Shown here piece after piece: positions 4,966 through 11,408 of a stretch of DNA of 22,929 bases. A model generated the notes under the pieces. The model ran no database searches and was not told where the DNA came from. It worked only from the letters and a program-made list of their open reading frames with translations. This stretch comes from Proteobacteria bacterium CAG:495. GTDB taxonomy: Bacteria > Pseudomonadota > Alphaproteobacteria > RF32 > CAG-239. Numbering within the stretch: position 1 is the stretch's first letter; each line of letters starts with the position of its first letter. The DNA is taken from assembly GCA_000432275.1 (NCBI GenBank), contig HF995323.1, positions 99,000-121,928 on the forward strand. Direction: 5' to 3'. The translations under genes were made by a program, and so were the position numbers.

Positions 4966-5898
4966 TTATGCTGCCTTTGGAATGTTATCGACGACGATTA
5001 AATCGTTCGAATTAACGATATTTTTGATAACCGTCGGGCAGTTATGAATTTTCACAACCGGCAAATCATAACCGGTTGTCGGTGCCTTGCTGAATGTCGT
5101 TCTTACTGACAATTCAGAAGTTACATCGTTAACAAACAAGCCGGAATTCGTAGAGCCGTCACAGAAATTGTGAACGTATGCCCCTGAAATTACACCGAAT
5201 CCGTTAAGGTTGTTAATTGAATCCATAACAGATTGAGAAATTGCCCGGGTTACGTTGGTATTGTTGATTAGGGTTTCACCCTGGGTAATAGTTCCGCCGC
5301 CATTGTAGGCAATCGCCAACAAGAACAAATCGTTAGCGTTTTTCGGCAGCGTATTGACCTGAGACTGCCCAGTCGCGGAAAAAGACTGAACATTGTTGTT
5401 GAACTGAATGTAGCTGTCATTCCAATCAGCCTCAATATTCAGACGGCTGGAATAAAGCTGAACATCCGTAATATCGGTCACCGTAGAACCGGCGTAAACC
5501 TGAACCACCAGAGACGAAATCTTTTTAGTCGGGTCAGCGTTGCCGAGTTTACCACAACGCCAAGCGAACTCGTCACGGGTAATCCCCGCCTTGTAGAGCA
5601 AACGTCCCATATTCAGGCTGAATACGTTTACAAGCGCGGTTTGCTGGACACGCGTTCCCAAGAATGTGAACAGGTCGACAATCTGCGACAGAGAAACGTC
5701 AAGAACGTTCATACCATTAAGCAAAACAACAATTCTTTCAATTGATGATTTACAGTTTGCCAAGGTTGCCGCTGCTCCGCTGTTTGTAAATTCTAACATC
5801 AAATCGCGAATAATTCCGTAACAGTTGACGTTAAAAGGGGTCATTGAACCTGCAGTAACAGGTTTTGACTCTTCAAAGTTGTAAATTGGAGTCTGCAT
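4966..5898 (-). CDS. Probable double-jelly-roll major capsid protein (310 aa)
   Basis: The ATG at 5898 has an excellent GGAGG site. There are no membrane spans, and beta-strand-like segments run throughout. The N-terminal block (GIIRDLMLEFTNSG, then IERIVVLLNGMNVLDVSLS) has the pattern seen at the start of many double-jelly-roll capsid proteins: a first long strand, a Gly/Thr-rich turn, then an isolated 'hhhNGxxh' strand. The 310-residue length is right for two beta-barrels. The genome context supports it: a packaging ATPase upstream, small membrane proteins and a hydrolase downstream, and no tail, portal or terminase genes. This points to the PM2/FLiP-like part of the PRD1-adenovirus lineage. 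The fold is inferred, not shown. Confidence 0.75.
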   Translation of the reverse strand: MQTPIYNFEESKPVTAGSMTPFNVNCYGIIRDLMLEFTNSGAAATLANCKSSIERIVVLLNGMNVLDVSLSQIVDLFTFLGTRVQQTALVNVFSLNMGRLLYKAGITRDEFAWRCGKLGNADPTKKISSLVVQVYAGSTVTDITDVQLYSSRLNIEADWNDSYIQFNNNVQSFSATGQSQVNTLPKNANDLFLLAIAYNGGGTITQGETLINNTNVTRAISQSVMDSINNLNGFGVISGAYVHNFCDGSTNSGLFVNDVTSELSVRTTFSKAPTTGYDLPVVKIHNCPTVIKNIVNSNDLIVVDNIPKAA

Positions 5899-5910
5899 TG
5901 ACTAGCCTCC

Positions 5911-6000
5911 TTATTTGCTGCTGGTGATTTTGTTAGATACAAAATTGTAGGCATAAATGCCGACAACTACCGCCAGAGCCGTTTTAATCATAGTTTTCAT
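5911..6000 (-). CDS. 29-aa membrane peptide at the head of the structural operon
   Basis: The ATG at 6000 follows GAGGT, and TAA is at 5911-5913, just ahead of the capsid gene's ribosome-binding site. The peptide has a basic N-terminus (MKTMIKT), one hydrophobic span (residues 8-21, ALAVVVGIYAYNFV) and a polar end (SNKITSSK). Tiny single-span proteins of this kind line the membrane of PM2-like virions. It is the first gene after the proposed late promoter. Confidence 0.65.
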   Translation of the reverse strand: MKTMIKTALAVVVGIYAYNFVSNKITSSK

Positions 6001-6030
6001 ATTTTACCTCGTTTGTTGATTAGCAAAAAA

Positions 6031-6077
6031 TTACCGTTTGCGAATCGATGGTAAACATAAATAAAAACATTTGTCAA
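6031..6077 (-). promoter_or_regulatory. Proposed late promoter with an overlapping dyad
   Basis: On the minus strand TTGACA (6077-6072) is followed after 18 bases by TACCAT (6053-6048), upstream of the 29-aa peptide and capsid genes. A dyad, TTACC (6031-6035) with GGTAA (6050-6054), covers the -10 region and could be an operator. The -10 match is only 4 of 6. Confidence 0.4.
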
Positions 6078-6139
6078 ATTTGATAACACATTGAAATAAA
6101 ATAATATTCTCCTATGTAACGTAGGGAAAAGCATAAATT

Positions 6140-6817
6140 TTATTTTTTTACAAAAATTTTTTGGCCGGATTTGTAAATATACTGGTAATTGTCCAGTTTC
6201 CTAAAGGTCTCCCGATATTCCCGGCCAAGCATTTTAACGCCAATGTCAAAATCTATCGGGTCCGTATGACGGAATAAATACATTCCGGAACAGTTGGCCC
6301 GGAAACAAACATCCACTTGTGCCGGCCGCTGGCTGATGCCGACGAGATTAATTCCATAATGCCGCCCTCTCCTGCAGAGATAGGCAAAACCATTTTTAGG
6401 GTCACGCTGTGTCATTCCAGACGGAAAACCAAGGTCGAGTTCATCAACAACAAGCGTCATCTGCGCCGTATGCTGCCCGGTCATATATCCGTTCTGAAGC
6501 GCGACTAAAAAATAGCACAAATCGTTCAACTGGCTGATTTCATCGCCGAACCCCGGACAGAACGCAAAGCGGAAACCCCGCGCAAATTCTTTGCGCAGGG
6601 CTGATTTTAGACTTTCCAAGTCCCTAAAGGCTTTGATGCCACGCTCTCTGGCCAGTTCCTGCAGCGGGTCAAAATAAACTATGCGGCCGAGTTTTCCGGT
6701 GAGTTCCCGGGCTTTGGTTGTTTTGCCGCTGCCCGACGCCCCAAAAATCCCCAGACGCTGCGCTTGCCCGATGCTTGTGCTGCTTCTGCTCGTGCCTTTA
6801 TTTTGCTTCTTAGCCAT
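6140..6817 (-). CDS. FtsK/HerA-type genome-packaging ATPase (225 aa)
   Basis: The ATG at 6817 (MAKKQNKG) has AAGGG upstream and is preferred over the longer start at 6853. Walker A is GASGSGKTT (residues 26-34, Lys32). Walker B is LVVDE (122-126, Asp125-Glu126), followed by a conserved SQRP (162-165) in the sensor position. The N-terminus is a short basic tail, and there is no transmembrane anchor. These features and the length match the P9-type packaging ATPases of PM2/PRD1-like viruses, which pump genomic DNA into a preformed capsid. Inovirus Zot-type proteins share the fold but usually carry a membrane span. The first 46 codons overlap the end of the previous gene in another frame. Confidence 0.8.
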   Translation of the reverse strand: MAKKQNKGTSRSSTSIGQAQRLGIFGASGSGKTTKARELTGKLGRIVYFDPLQELARERGIKAFRDLESLKSALRKEFARGFRFAFCPGFGDEISQLNDLCYFLVALQNGYMTGQHTAQMTLVVDELDLGFPSGMTQRDPKNGFAYLCRRGRHYGINLVGISQRPAQVDVCFRANCSGMYLFRHTDPIDFDIGVKMLGREYRETFRKLDNYQYIYKSGQKIFVKK

Positions 6818-7245
6818 ATTTTTCCCTTTTCTGCCAAAGATATACCAGTCCAATTCATAACGATTGCATTTGTTTCACAGGCTGCAAATATGCTGATTAA
6901 AGCGCAATCATGCAGTAACTGTGTCTTTCGGTCGATTAAAAACCGCAAAAAACGGTATTTTTGAGCCATATTATAGATTTTTCCGGCTGCTAACTGCTGT
7001 CCTTGCGCTCTTAACGCCTCAAAAGCATCAAGCGAAACATCCGGAGACTTCAAAAAAGTTAAAAATTCATTAAATGCGCTTTCAAACTCGCCCTGGCTAT
7101 AACAACCGTCATCCGTTGTCGTCGTCATCGTCAAGCAGCCAGTCGAGCAGTCCTCGGGCTGGTTTGTTTGCTGCAACTCCGGAATGCTGTTCGTCTGCCC
7201 GTCCGATAATTGTATTTCTTCCGTAATCTCTTGATTGTTCATCAT
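6679..7245 (-). CDS. Orphan early protein (188 aa) overlapping both neighbours
   Basis: A good site (GAGGTG, 5 bases before ATG 7245) supports the start; a second ATG follows immediately. I recognise no family. The first 55 residues are acidic and low complexity (TMTTTTDDG). The middle is helical (FESAFNEFLTFL, RFLRFLIDRKTQLLHD), with a mildly hydrophobic stretch (ALISIFAACETNAIVMNW). The last 50 are basic, Ala/Lys/Arg-rich. The gene shares 137 bases with the zinc-finger gene and 139 bases with the ATPase gene in different frames, so almost half is overprinted. It belongs to the early/replication block; the function is unknown. Confidence 0.55.
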   Translation of the reverse strand: MMNNQEITEEIQLSDGQTNSIPELQQTNQPEDCSTGCLTMTTTTDDGCYSQGEFESAFNEFLTFLKSPDVSLDAFEALRAQGQQLAAGKIYNMAQKYRFLRFLIDRKTQLLHDCALISIFAACETNAIVMNWTGISLAEKGKIWLRSKIKARAEAAQASGKRSVWGFLGRRAAAKQPKPGNSPENSAA

Positions 7246-7534
7246 TTTTCACCTCAAATATGTTATTTTTTTGTGTTTTTTGCCCATTTTTTGCGTTTTT
7301 TGACGCGTTTTTCTCTGAATTTTGCCCGTAAACCGGAACTAAAACCATATTTTTTACCTTTGCCGCTGCGCCCGTCCGGAGCTGGTCAATCGCTTGTCTG
7401 CTCTCTCTCGGATTAAAGCGAACGCTGCAGCGGTTGTCGCAATACATATAAAGATTTCCGTTTTTGTTAATTTTTATATTTTGCTCTGGTTCCCCACAAA
7501 TTGGGCAGCTAGTCCGTGCTATTATCTCTCCCAT
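7109..7534 (-). CDS. Zinc-finger protein with an acidic C-terminal tail (141 aa)
   Basis: The ATG at 7534 follows GAGGAGGT and sits next to the stop of rep. Cys10-X2-Cys13-X18-Cys32-X3-Cys36 forms a zinc-ribbon-like unit (CPICGE ... YMYCDNRC). The middle is Lys/Asn/Gln-rich and probably disordered. The protein ends in LLDWLLDDDDDNG, an acidic tail with embedded hydrophobics that recalls the protein-interaction tails of single-strand DNA-binding proteins. It probably binds nucleic acid and assists Rep or regulates transcription; which one cannot be told. The 3' 137 bases overlap the next gene. Confidence 0.6.
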   Translation of the reverse strand: MGEIIARTSCPICGEPEQNIKINKNGNLYMYCDNRCSVRFNPRESRQAIDQLRTGAAAKVKNMVLVPVYGQNSEKNASKNAKNGQKTQKNNIFEVKNDEQSRDYGRNTIIGRADEQHSGVAANKPARGLLDWLLDDDDDNG

Positions 7535-8389
7535 TTAGGCTACCTCCTCAAGTAAAGTTTCACCCAAAACCCGGGTGTTTGGGTCTAAAATGCGCGCATC
7601 CAATCCCCGGCGCATCATCCAATAAAGCACCTCACGAAGCCGCACATCTTCAATCAACGCATATTTGCCTTTTTTCCTCAAAATGTATGTATTTCCAGCC
7701 ATAGACAGGCTTAAATCAGCAAATATATCGGTAAACGCCGCCCTCATATCATCAACCAAGATTTGATTTTTAGTTTTAGCCGCCCCGGCCGAAACCTCCT
7801 CATTTCCTGCCGAGCTTTTGGCGGCTTGCCCGCCATCCGGCATTGACCGGCCGACGGCAACGTCCGTCGGTGCTATTTGGTTGTCCTCAAGTGTTCGATT
7901 TAAAGACCCTTCTTTCACGCGTACGCGCGCGTTTTTGGTTTTTAAATCTTGGTTTTTAAATTTTAAATCCTTATGTGGGGTGCGATTTAAAGACCCCTCT
8001 GTTCGGTTTAAAGACCCCAGGGTGCGATTTAAAGACCTTTCATCTGTTCGGTTTAAAGACCTTTCGAGGTTGTTGTCGGAGCAATCCCCCGATTTACTCC
8101 GACAACGTTCATAACCGTTCTCAAGCGTCAACCTTATCGCATTTGAACGGTTAAACCTATCACGGCGGTTTATCTCAATAAAGCCGAGCTGTTCAAGCTG
8201 CTTTAATGTGTTTATAGCCGCCCCTTTGTGGGTATAGCATAAATCAGCCAGGTTTTGATAACCCAGACAGCAACATCCGGCATATTTGCCGCTTGAATAT
8301 GTATTATTGATGATGTGAATTAACGCGCGTAATTGCGCTGCTGATATGTCAACTTCCAAAAGTTCTTCAGGTATCATTACAAAAGACAT
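7535..8389 (-). CDS. Replication initiator with winged-helix domain; gene contains the origin (284 aa)
   Basis: Residues about 15-95 look like a winged helix (LSAAQLRALIHI-type start, NLADLCYTHKGAAINTLKQL as HTH, GFIEINRR as wing). A low-complexity linker (about 100-215) carries five SLNRT motifs at residues 111, 119, 126, 133 and 162, each encoded by an iteron. A conserved C-terminal domain (about 215-284) follows. The layout of an N-terminal DNA-binding domain, a linker encoding the origin and a C-terminal interaction domain is that of lambda O and similar initiators, which load a host helicase onto iterons inside their own gene. No rolling-circle or primase motif is seen, so theta-type replication of dsDNA is likely. 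The start at 8389 has AGGA about 11 bases upstream. Confidence 0.7.
   Translation of the reverse strand: MSFVMIPEELLEVDISAAQLRALIHIINNTYSSGKYAGCCCLGYQNLADLCYTHKGAAINTLKQLEQLGFIEINRRDRFNRSNAIRLTLENGYERCRSKSGDCSDNNLERSLNRTDERSLNRTLGSLNRTEGSLNRTPHKDLKFKNQDLKTKNARVRVKEGSLNRTLEDNQIAPTDVAVGRSMPDGGQAAKSSAGNEEVSAGAAKTKNQILVDDMRAAFTDIFADLSLSMAGNTYILRKKGKYALIEDVRLREVLYWMMRRGLDARILDPNTRVLGETLLEEVA
7918..7927. repeat. GC palindrome in the origin region
   Basis: CGCGTACGCG is a perfect 10-bp palindrome followed by more alternating CG. It lies between iteron 1 and the AT-rich 13-mers and contrasts sharply with the surrounding AT-rich DNA. Confidence 0.4.
7935..7970. other. Putative DNA-unwinding element with 13-mer repeats
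   Basis: TTGGTTTTTAAAT occurs twice (7935-7947 and 7949-7961), followed by a partial third copy (TTTTAAATCC, 7961-7970). The tract is almost pure A/T and lies directly beside iterons 2-5, the arrangement of a melting region next to initiator-binding sites. Confidence 0.55.
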
Positions 8390-8405
8390 CGGGGGTCGTC
8401 CTTTT

Positions 8406-8466
8406 CTGTTAGATGTTATCTATCATCAGATTTAAAAAAAATAACTTGATAGACTTTATCTAACAG
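8406..8466. promoter_or_regulatory. 61-bp nested dyad in the rep/repressor divergent region
   Basis: Outer arms CTGTTAGAT (8406-8414) and ATCTAACAG (8458-8466) and inner arms TCTATCA (8419-8425) and TGATAGA (8447-8453) are perfectly complementary and exactly symmetric about 8436. Four bases lie between inner and outer arms on each side, and an A-tract sits at the centre. Lying upstream of rep in the intergenic region, it is a strong candidate for the repressor's operator pair, with looping or cooperative binding. An alternative is a hairpin used in replication. Confidence 0.6.
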
Positions 8467-8510
8467 TAAATCGTTAAAAAATAGTTGTAAAGATTGAATA
8501 AATATGCTAT

Positions 8511-8532
8511 GCATAACTTGCTTATGTATACA
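8511..8532. promoter_or_regulatory. 12-bp palindrome and second dif-like sequence at the repressor's 5' end
   Basis: TATGTATACATA (8523-8534) is a perfect palindrome that ends just before the AGGAGG of the repressor gene. GCATAA (8511-8516) and TTATGTATACA (8522-8532) also resemble the two Xer arms (the right one matches the attL arm at 10 of 11 bases), but with five rather than six bases between them. An operator for autoregulation is the simpler reading. Confidence 0.4.
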
Positions 8533-8546
8533 TAGGAGGGATTTTG

Positions 8547-8903
8547 ATGAAGAGTTTTAACGATTATACAACGCGAGCAATCAATAGATACGACTTAAGA
8601 GGACAAAACGCTCTCGCCCGCGAAATTGGAATTGCAGGCGCAACGCTCTCTCAATTTTCTTCAGGCAAAGCCCTGCCCTCTGATGATACGATGATTAAGC
8701 TTGCCGAACTGGCAGGTATGCCGAAAGAAGAAGCGTTAATTGACCTTAACTTGTGGCGTTCAAAAGATAAACCTGAAGTTCAAAAAATCTGGCAACGCTT
8801 GTCAAAAATGATAGGATGTTTTGCGGCTACATTATTGTTTTCAAACAATTTACTAATCTTTTATAGCTACCTAAAGTTGATATACAATGTTAATTATGAA
8901 TAG
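8547..8903 (+). CDS. HTH repressor with hydrophobic C-terminus (118 aa)
   Basis: The ATG at 8547 follows AGGAGGG; a TTG one codon earlier is possible. Residues 20-48 form a Cro/XRE-like helix-turn-helix (QNALAREIGIAGATLSQFSSGKA), followed by PSDDTMIKLAELAGMPKEEA. The LDLNLWRSKDKPEVQKIW-type segment (66-83) resembles the phage-associated DUF3693 proteins. Residues about 88-112 are strongly hydrophobic and could anchor the protein in the membrane. It is divergent from the rep operon across a symmetric dyad, so it probably represses lytic replication. The last codons lie inside the proposed attR, so integration may determine where the protein ends. Confidence 0.7.
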   Translation: MKSFNDYTTRAINRYDLRGQNALAREIGIAGATLSQFSSGKALPSDDTMIKLAELAGMPKEEALIDLNLWRSKDKPEVQKIWQRLSKMIGCFAATLLFSNNLLIFYSYLKLIYNVNYE

Positions 8904-8904
8904 T
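8877..8904 (+). other. Degenerate dif-like site, proposed attR of the provirus
   Basis: TTGATATACAA (XerC-like arm), TGTTAA (centre) and TTATGAATAGT (XerD-like arm) match the left site at 6/11, 4/6 and 9/11 positions in the same orientation. The site marks the end of the viral gene block and overlaps the last nine codons of the repressor gene. Host genes of different character begin at 9028. The match is suggestive rather than conclusive because the XerC arm is weak. Confidence 0.45.
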
Positions 8905-9027
8905 AAAGACGCAATAAAAAGAAGTATTAATAAAAAAACGTCATATTTTATTTACCCGGAAACTTTCATTTATTGCGCTCTCACGACGAGCAAAATTATT
9001 TTTACCGAAGATTTATCCGTCAGCTCT

Positions 9028-9291
9028 TTATAAATTGATTGTAATAATGCCTTTATCAATGGCCAGATATATTACATAACCGACAATCCCGCAGCCAATC
9101 AATATCAACCATAATTTCAAACTTAAATTTTTTCTGTAATACAAACCCTGACGACCGGCATGAATATACGAACCTTTCGTTCCATAGCCCAAACGCAGCC
9201 CTTTAGCGCCAAACGACATTCCCAGACCGGATTTAGATAGGTTCAACCGCAATGGCCCCAAATTAATACCTTTTTTTAAATAAAATCCCAT
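9028..9291 (-). CDS. DUF4236-like small membrane protein (87 aa)
   Basis: The N-terminal 50 residues carry the DUF4236 pattern: FYLKKGINLGPLRLNLSKSG, then GMSFGAKGLRLGYGTKGSYI and a GRQGLYYR end. A single membrane span (about 63-80, LWLILIGCGIVGYVIYLA) follows. The function of the family is unknown to me. The ATG at 9291 is chosen because the longer frame starts inside the preceding gene. It lies just after the MazG-like gene and probably shares its transcript. It is the first host gene to the right of the provirus. Confidence 0.65.
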   Translation of the reverse strand: MGFYLKKGINLGPLRLNLSKSGLGMSFGAKGLRLGYGTKGSYIHAGRQGLYYRKNLSLKLWLILIGCGIVGYVIYLAIDKGIITINL

Positions 9292-9296
9292 TTCGC

Positions 9297-9635
9297 TTAT
9301 ATCCGTTTCCAAATTCTTTGCTTGTTAATCTCTTCTTTTTCACGAAACGCTTTTTCCAAATCCACACCGTGCATATTGGCCATTCCCAGCAAAATAATAA
9401 AGACGTCTGCCATCTCCAGCTTTATATCCCCTATATGAGAACCGCTGCCGATGGAACCGCCTTTCATATGTTTTCGGATAGCGGATATTAACTCACCGCA
9501 TTCTTCTGCCAGCATCATACAATCCAGCTTAGGATCGGACAGGTTCAAGCCTCGCTGTTCCTTCATCTTTTGCACATAGTCCTGAAAGTCCGCAATAACC
9601 GGATTATCTTTAAGTTTCAAATCGTTATCATCCAT
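9297..9635 (-). CDS. MazG-like nucleoside triphosphate pyrophosphohydrolase (112 aa)
   Basis: The all-alpha NTP-PPase signature is present: LAEECGELISAIRKH (Glu-Glu-x-x-Glu, about residues 43-57) and KLEMADVFIILLGMA (Glu-x-x-Asp, about 72-86), followed by VDLEKAFREKEEINKQR. These acidic residues bind Mg2+ in the MazG/RS21-C6 group, which hydrolyses (d)NTPs to the monophosphate and pyrophosphate, mostly to clean damaged or non-canonical nucleotides. The single compact domain suggests the small-protein branch rather than two-domain MazG. It starts 16 bases after the proline iminopeptidase stop, so the two genes probably form an operon. Confidence 0.8.
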   Translation of the reverse strand: MDDNDLKLKDNPVIADFQDYVQKMKEQRGLNLSDPKLDCMMLAEECGELISAIRKHMKGGSIGSGSHIGDIKLEMADVFIILLGMANMHGVDLEKAFREKEEINKQRIWKRI

Positions 9636-9650
9636 TTCAAACCCTTTCCT

Positions 9651-10577
9651 TTATACGAGCTCTTTGCGGAACTCCCTTTTTATCGTCTTATAAAGCAGCG
9701 GACTTACATGGCCGCTGTCAGGAACGACAACTAAGCGTGACCTGGGCAGAGCCTTATGCACTTCATAGGCACCCTTTAACGGACAAACAAAATCAAGCCG
9801 ATTATGCACGATAACCGTAGGTATATCTTTGATTTTACTCAAATTATCCAATATTTCTTCATCTTCAAGCCAAAACTTTCGGGCGGCGTAACGAATATAA
9901 ATCCTCTGCTCGGCTAACTCACAATCAGACAGTTCTTCTGCAGAATTCCACCTTGGATTCAGTGAACTGCGCACTCTCTCCCAAAACCCGTAAGTATTAG
10001 CTGCCTCCAACTGCTTTTCCGCCTCGCCGCTGCTTATCAATTTATCAAAATATTCTGGAATATCAAAACCCTGCGACTTATTCTTCAATTGTTCGACAAA
10101 CTCGGGATAAAACCATGCCGCTTCACTGTTTTCCCACCGTAACGCCTCCTTGTCTGCCAAAAAAATCTGCGACAGCAGCAAGCGTTCAACTCTTTGAGGG
10201 TTTTGAATGGCCCATAACAAAGCCAGGGTGGAGCCCCACGACCCTCCCCTTAGAATAACTTTATCTTTTATTTTCAAATGATTGAGAAGTCTTGTTGTAT
10301 CCTCGAGCAGCGCCTGGGTAGTGTTGTTTTTCAATTCGCCCAATGGCAAAGACCTTTTGCATCCCCGCTGATCAAACAAGATTACCCGATAACGCTTAAG
10401 ATTGAATATGGCGGCATGTTTTGGACTGCACCCGCCTCCCGGTCCCCCGTGAAAAACGATAACAGGCAGCCCCTGCGGATTTCCGAATTCCATAAAAAAG
10501 ACCTCATGCCCGTCTTTGGGCGGTAAATATCCGCAATTATAAGGCTTGGGCTCAAACCATTTGCTCAGCCATCCCAT
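9651..10577 (-). CDS. pip: Proline iminopeptidase, S33 family alpha/beta hydrolase (308 aa)
   Basis: Typical length and all key motifs are present. HGGPGGG (43-49) forms the oxyanion hole, GGSWGS (111-116) carries the nucleophile Ser113, and Asp262 (RLDFVCP) and His290 (SGHVSP) complete the triad. An FDQRGCKRS segment at 68-76 matches the family's DQRG(A/C)GRS, here with Lys in place of the usual Gly. The enzyme removes N-terminal proline from peptides in the cytoplasm. AAGGAG lies 10 bases before the ATG. The MazG-like and DUF4236-like genes follow on the same strand. Confidence 0.85.
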   Translation of the reverse strand: MGWLSKWFEPKPYNCGYLPPKDGHEVFFMEFGNPQGLPVIVFHGGPGGGCSPKHAAIFNLKRYRVILFDQRGCKRSLPLGELKNNTTQALLEDTTRLLNHLKIKDKVILRGGSWGSTLALLWAIQNPQRVERLLLSQIFLADKEALRWENSEAAWFYPEFVEQLKNKSQGFDIPEYFDKLISSGEAEKQLEAANTYGFWERVRSSLNPRWNSAEELSDCELAEQRIYIRYAARKFWLEDEEILDNLSKIKDIPTVIVHNRLDFVCPLKGAYEVHKALPRSRLVVVPDSGHVSPLLYKTIKREFRKELV

Positions 10578-10628
10578 GCTGTCTGTCTCCTTGCCGGTTT
10601 CACATTTGCCGAAAGTGTAACATCATAT

Positions 10629-11258
10629 TCAGGAGGCTGCAAGTTTTTCTAACGCTTTTTCCAAATCCTGCGGCCGCTCAATGCGCATTGCGGACAAACC
10701 GTTTTGGTTGCAGGCGTTAACCACCTCCAACTGGTCATCAAGCATAACGGCGTTTTCGTACCCCAAACGATACTTCTTCAAAGTATCTTCAAAAAACTTA
10801 AGCCGGCCGTTCCTGACATCGCTTTTAACATATCCGACCTGATGAGACGACACTACGTCGTCAAACAACTCATGCAACCGCAGTGACGGAACCGAATAGT
10901 CGCAAAAAACGTCAAAATTGTCGGTAGCGACCACGACTTTCACCCCCTTGGAACGTAAACGTTCTATCTTTGGCAAAAAAGCATCGCTGTCAAACTCCAT
11001 GTTCTCGCAGCTCGCTTTCAATAAGCTATAAAAAGCATCATATTCTTTCCGGTTGCGGGAAATGGCGTTTAGAATATCTTGTTTAAAAATTTTGCCGCTC
11101 TTCCAAGGCACAAGAAGCGGCTCATTTTCAACAAACGTACGATGACGGCAGATTTTGCATAATTCGGGCTGAGGGTCTTTTTTATTCACAAAAAACTTTG
11201 ATGAACTCAGCGTTTTATACCAGTCCACAAAAACAATCTTTAATTTCGAGTTTGTCAT
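10629..11258 (-). CDS. HAD-superfamily hydrolase (209 aa)
   Basis: The ATG at 11258 (MTNSKLKIVFVDWYKTL) has GAGGTCAGG upstream; a longer frame to 11300 has no site. Motif I is VDWYKTL: the nucleophile Asp is present but the usual second Asp is Tyr, as in haloacid-dehalogenase-type members rather than in most phosphatases. Motif II is VVATDNFD, a Lys lies in YVKSD, and motif IV is MLDDQ with two Asp. A cap-like segment with HRTF and four helices lies between motifs I and II. The substrate cannot be predicted. The Cys pair CKICRH near residue 32 is an oddity and could be a metal site with nearby His. Confidence 0.65.
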   Translation of the reverse strand: MTNSKLKIVFVDWYKTLSSSKFFVNKKDPQPELCKICRHRTFVENEPLLVPWKSGKIFKQDILNAISRNRKEYDAFYSLLKASCENMEFDSDAFLPKIERLRSKGVKVVVATDNFDVFCDYSVPSLRLHELFDDVVSSHQVGYVKSDVRNGRLKFFEDTLKKYRLGYENAVMLDDQLEVVNACNQNGLSAMRIERPQDLEKALEKLAAS

Positions 11259-11408
11259 CCTGACCTCACAAACACGGCCCTGCCGAAAATCGGATTGCAA
11301 ATAAATCTTGTATTTTTATATCCTAAATAGATTAAAAAAACCTTGATGATTTACCTGACCTCGCTAAATATTTATTATTTCATAACAAAAAAACTCACCC
11401 TCTTTGTT

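Larger units (their letters stand above)
7893..8062. repeat. Five iterons inside rep (putative replication origin)
   Basis: Five direct copies of GTKCGRTTTAAAGACCY start at 7893, 7980, 8001, 8022 and 8046. The core TTTAAAGACC is identical in all five. Copies 2-4 are 21 bp apart and copy 5 lies 24 bp further on, that is about two helical turns, as in initiator-binding iterons. All spacings are multiples of three, so they appear as repeated SLNRT motifs in Rep. Confidence 0.75.

Noticed and set aside
6140..6817. Inovirus Zot-type protein as identity of the ATPase
   Set aside because: There is no membrane span, no inovirus coat or adsorption genes lie nearby, and the capsid context favours a packaging ATPase.
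7893..8062. CRISPR-like array
   Set aside because: Repeats are only about 17 bp, spacers are 4-8 bp with one large gap, and they lie in frame inside a gene; iterons fit better.
7818..8114. Plus-strand frame encoding repeated VRFKD
   Set aside because: It is the antisense reading of the iterons inside rep; the repeats are explained by the minus-strand gene and origin.
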